64,000 nucleotides of DNA, taken from the NCBI GenBank assembly GCA_963816545.1, contig CAWFLE010000007.1, positions 868,001 to 932,000 on the forward strand, written 5' to 3'. This document shows positions 62,960 to 64,000 of this stretch, in pieces. The notes below the pieces were generated by a model. That model worked only from the letters and a program-made list of their open reading frames with translations, did not search any database and had not been told where the DNA came from. The position numbers and the translations under genes were made by a program. The DNA comes from Albimonas sp963816545 (GTDB taxonomy: Bacteria; Pseudomonadota; Alphaproteobacteria; Rhodobacterales; Rhodobacteraceae). The first letter of the stretch is position 1. The number at the start of each line of letters is the position of its first letter.

Positions 62960-63736
62960 TCAGCGATCCAGCTTCGCCGCGGCGAGGACGGGGCCGTACC
63001 GCCCTGCCTGAAGGATCACGGCCACGCCCGAGTCGGCGCCGGCGCCGGCGAGGTCAGGGGCCGCATAGACGGTCTCCGACCGCCCGTCCCAGCGGCCGAG
63101 CTTCATCCAGCTCCGCGCGACATTGACGTAGCGCACCTCGCGCCCCGCATTCTCGCCGGACTTGATGAGGACCGGGTCGGGCGTGTGGAAGGTCACGTAC
63201 CACAGGACGCCGCCCGGCGACGCGGCATGGACCGGGGCGACGCGCACCTGAAGCCCGTCCTCGGTGCGGCTGAGCGACACCTGGGCGACCCGGGGGGAGG
63301 CGGCGGCCTCGGCGATGGCGCCGAGCACCTCCTTGCGGTGGCTCCCCACCAGCCGCTCGGTCCCCTGCACGATCATCTGCGGCGTGTAGACCGAGCGCGC
63401 GTCCGCCGTCTCGCCATACGCCACCTGGCGCCTGGTGAAGGCGGGCATGGCGAAGATGTCCTTCCAGCCGAGATAGTCCCAGTAGTCCACATGAAGCGAG
63501 AGCGCGAGCACGTCCGGCCGCGCGGCGAGGTCGGCCAGCAGCGCGTCCGCCGGCGGGCAGGAGGAGCAGCCCTGAGACGTGAACAGTTCGACCACCACCA
63601 GCGGTTCGGGCCTGGCCTCCTCCGCCCGTCCCGACAGGACCGCAAGACCGCCGACCCCCACCAGGACGGCGGCGGCGGACAGCGACCGGAGCGGGACGCG
63701 CCCCCGGAAGGGGCGGCGGAACAGGCGGCGGAACAT
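62960..63736 (-). CDS. DUF1223 thioredoxin-like secreted protein
   Basis: 258 residues from ATG 63736 (GGAGG upstream). An N-terminal Arg-rich stretch and hydrophobic helix (LSAAAVLVGVGGLAVLSG) send it to the periplasm. The domain starts VVELFTSQGCSSCPPADALLADLA, with a CxxC pair, and continues HVDYWDYLGWKDIFAMPAFTRRQVAYG and YTPQMIVQGTERLVG. The thioredoxin fold is known for the family; the role is not. Confidence 0.88.
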   Translation of the reverse strand: MFRRLFRRPFRGRVPLRSLSAAAVLVGVGGLAVLSGRAEEARPEPLVVVELFTSQGCSSCPPADALLADLAARPDVLALSLHVDYWDYLGWKDIFAMPAFTRRQVAYGETADARSVYTPQMIVQGTERLVGSHRKEVLGAIAEAAASPRVAQVSLSRTEDGLQVRVAPVHAASPGGVLWYVTFHTPDPVLIKSGENAGREVRYVNVARSWMKLGRWDGRSETVYAAPDLAGAGADSGVAVILQAGRYGPVLAAAKLDR

Positions 63737-63819
63737 GCAGGACCTCCGTGGAGCACGGCTGCAACCTAGTCCCGCCGCCGCGAGGTCGCGAGTCAAGCCT
63801 GCGAGAGAGAGCGCGAGCG

Positions 63820-63839
63820 GCCCGCCCGCAGGGGCGGGC
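63820..63839. terminator. Hairpin between DUF1223 and usg
   Basis: GCCCGCCC-GCAGG-GGCGGGC-type stem just after the usg stop on the minus strand. No T run is seen, so termination strength is uncertain. Confidence 0.4.
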
Positions 63840-64000
63840 TCAGTGCAGCAGGATCTCGTGCCCGCGATAGGTGACCTCCCGCGGGCCGATCAGGTGCGCG
63901 TGGCAGAGGCGGACGGAGTGGAGGGGGCCTTCCAGCTCGCGAGTTCAGAAATCCAGGAAATCGCGCAGCTTGGGAAAGCGGGGCGCCATGTCGTAGTCCT
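63840..64000 (-). pseudogene. usg protein, C-terminal part, in-frame TGA at a Trp position
   Basis: Reads DYDMAPRFPKLRDFLDF, then TGA at 63947-63945, then TRELEGPLHSVRLCHAHLIGP in the same frame to TGA 63842-63840. Alphaproteobacterial usg proteins have FLDFW followed by a charged residue here, so TGG has become TGA. The N-terminal half is outside the window. The usg family is linked to trp genes by position only; its function is unknown. Confidence 0.7.

Overview
The window is very GC-rich, compactly coded bacterial DNA, most likely from an alphaproteobacterium of the Rhodobacterales type. The signs are an Fnr-family protein with TTGAC/T-N4-A/GTCAA boxes, a class I PHA synthase with a phasin, a BigR-type sulfur operon, an N-type ATPase operon, and an alphaproteobacterial usg gene at the right edge. 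Species cannot be named from sequence alone.

Layout. 1-1.6 kb: end of a galE-like epimerase and a glycosyltransferase, closed by a strong terminator. 1.9-3.7 kb: a frameshifted pcaD-like lactonase and a divergent IclR regulator. 3.77-13.92 kb: tRNA-Asn followed by a 10 kb genomic island between a 17-bp exact repeat of the tRNA 3' end; it carries a broken tyrosine integrase, a type III-like Mod/Res pair, a MobA/MobL relaxase with an overlapping small gene, and a DUF3987 protein. 13.9-18.2 kb: remains of a second element of the same type (integrase with an early stop, Res fragment) cut by an IS256 copy. 18.2-32.3 kb: a low-oxygen/stress cluster (CBS protein, phasin, a 28-aa peptide, two Crp/Fnr regulators, host-attachment protein, Hsp20, CbpA, CbpM, N-ATPase). 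32.4-35.3 kb: IS3 debris and a second IS256 copy. 35.3-39.7 kb: BigR-controlled sulfide/persulfide detoxification operon. 39.8-52.9 kb: a second, heavily decayed part of the stress cluster (universal stress protein, phosphoribosyltransferase, kinase fragment, cbpA/cbpM remnants, HlyD/RbbA, PhaC, zinc alcohol dehydrogenase, P-type ATPase) with IS1595 and IS256 insertions. 52.9-62.9 kb: MalT-like regulator, TRAP transporter and a three-enzyme operon resembling the mandelate pathway. 62.96-64 kb: DUF1223 protein and a broken usg.

How it fits together. Six good and two weaker Fnr-type palindromes lie before stress-cluster genes, and one lies between the two divergent Crp/Fnr genes. With the contents (USP, CBS, Hsp20, P-type ATPase, zinc ADH, PHA synthesis, ATPase) this looks like a proteobacterial counterpart of an oxygen-limitation/dormancy regulon. 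The Hsp20-CbpA-CbpM-(deleted ADH)-N-ATPase genes are nearly gapless and probably one operon.

Caution. At least a dozen genes carry one-base frameshifts, some in G or C runs. Either the assembly contains indel errors, or the accessory region is decaying. Independent nonsense changes, deletions and IS junctions show that at least part of the decay is real.
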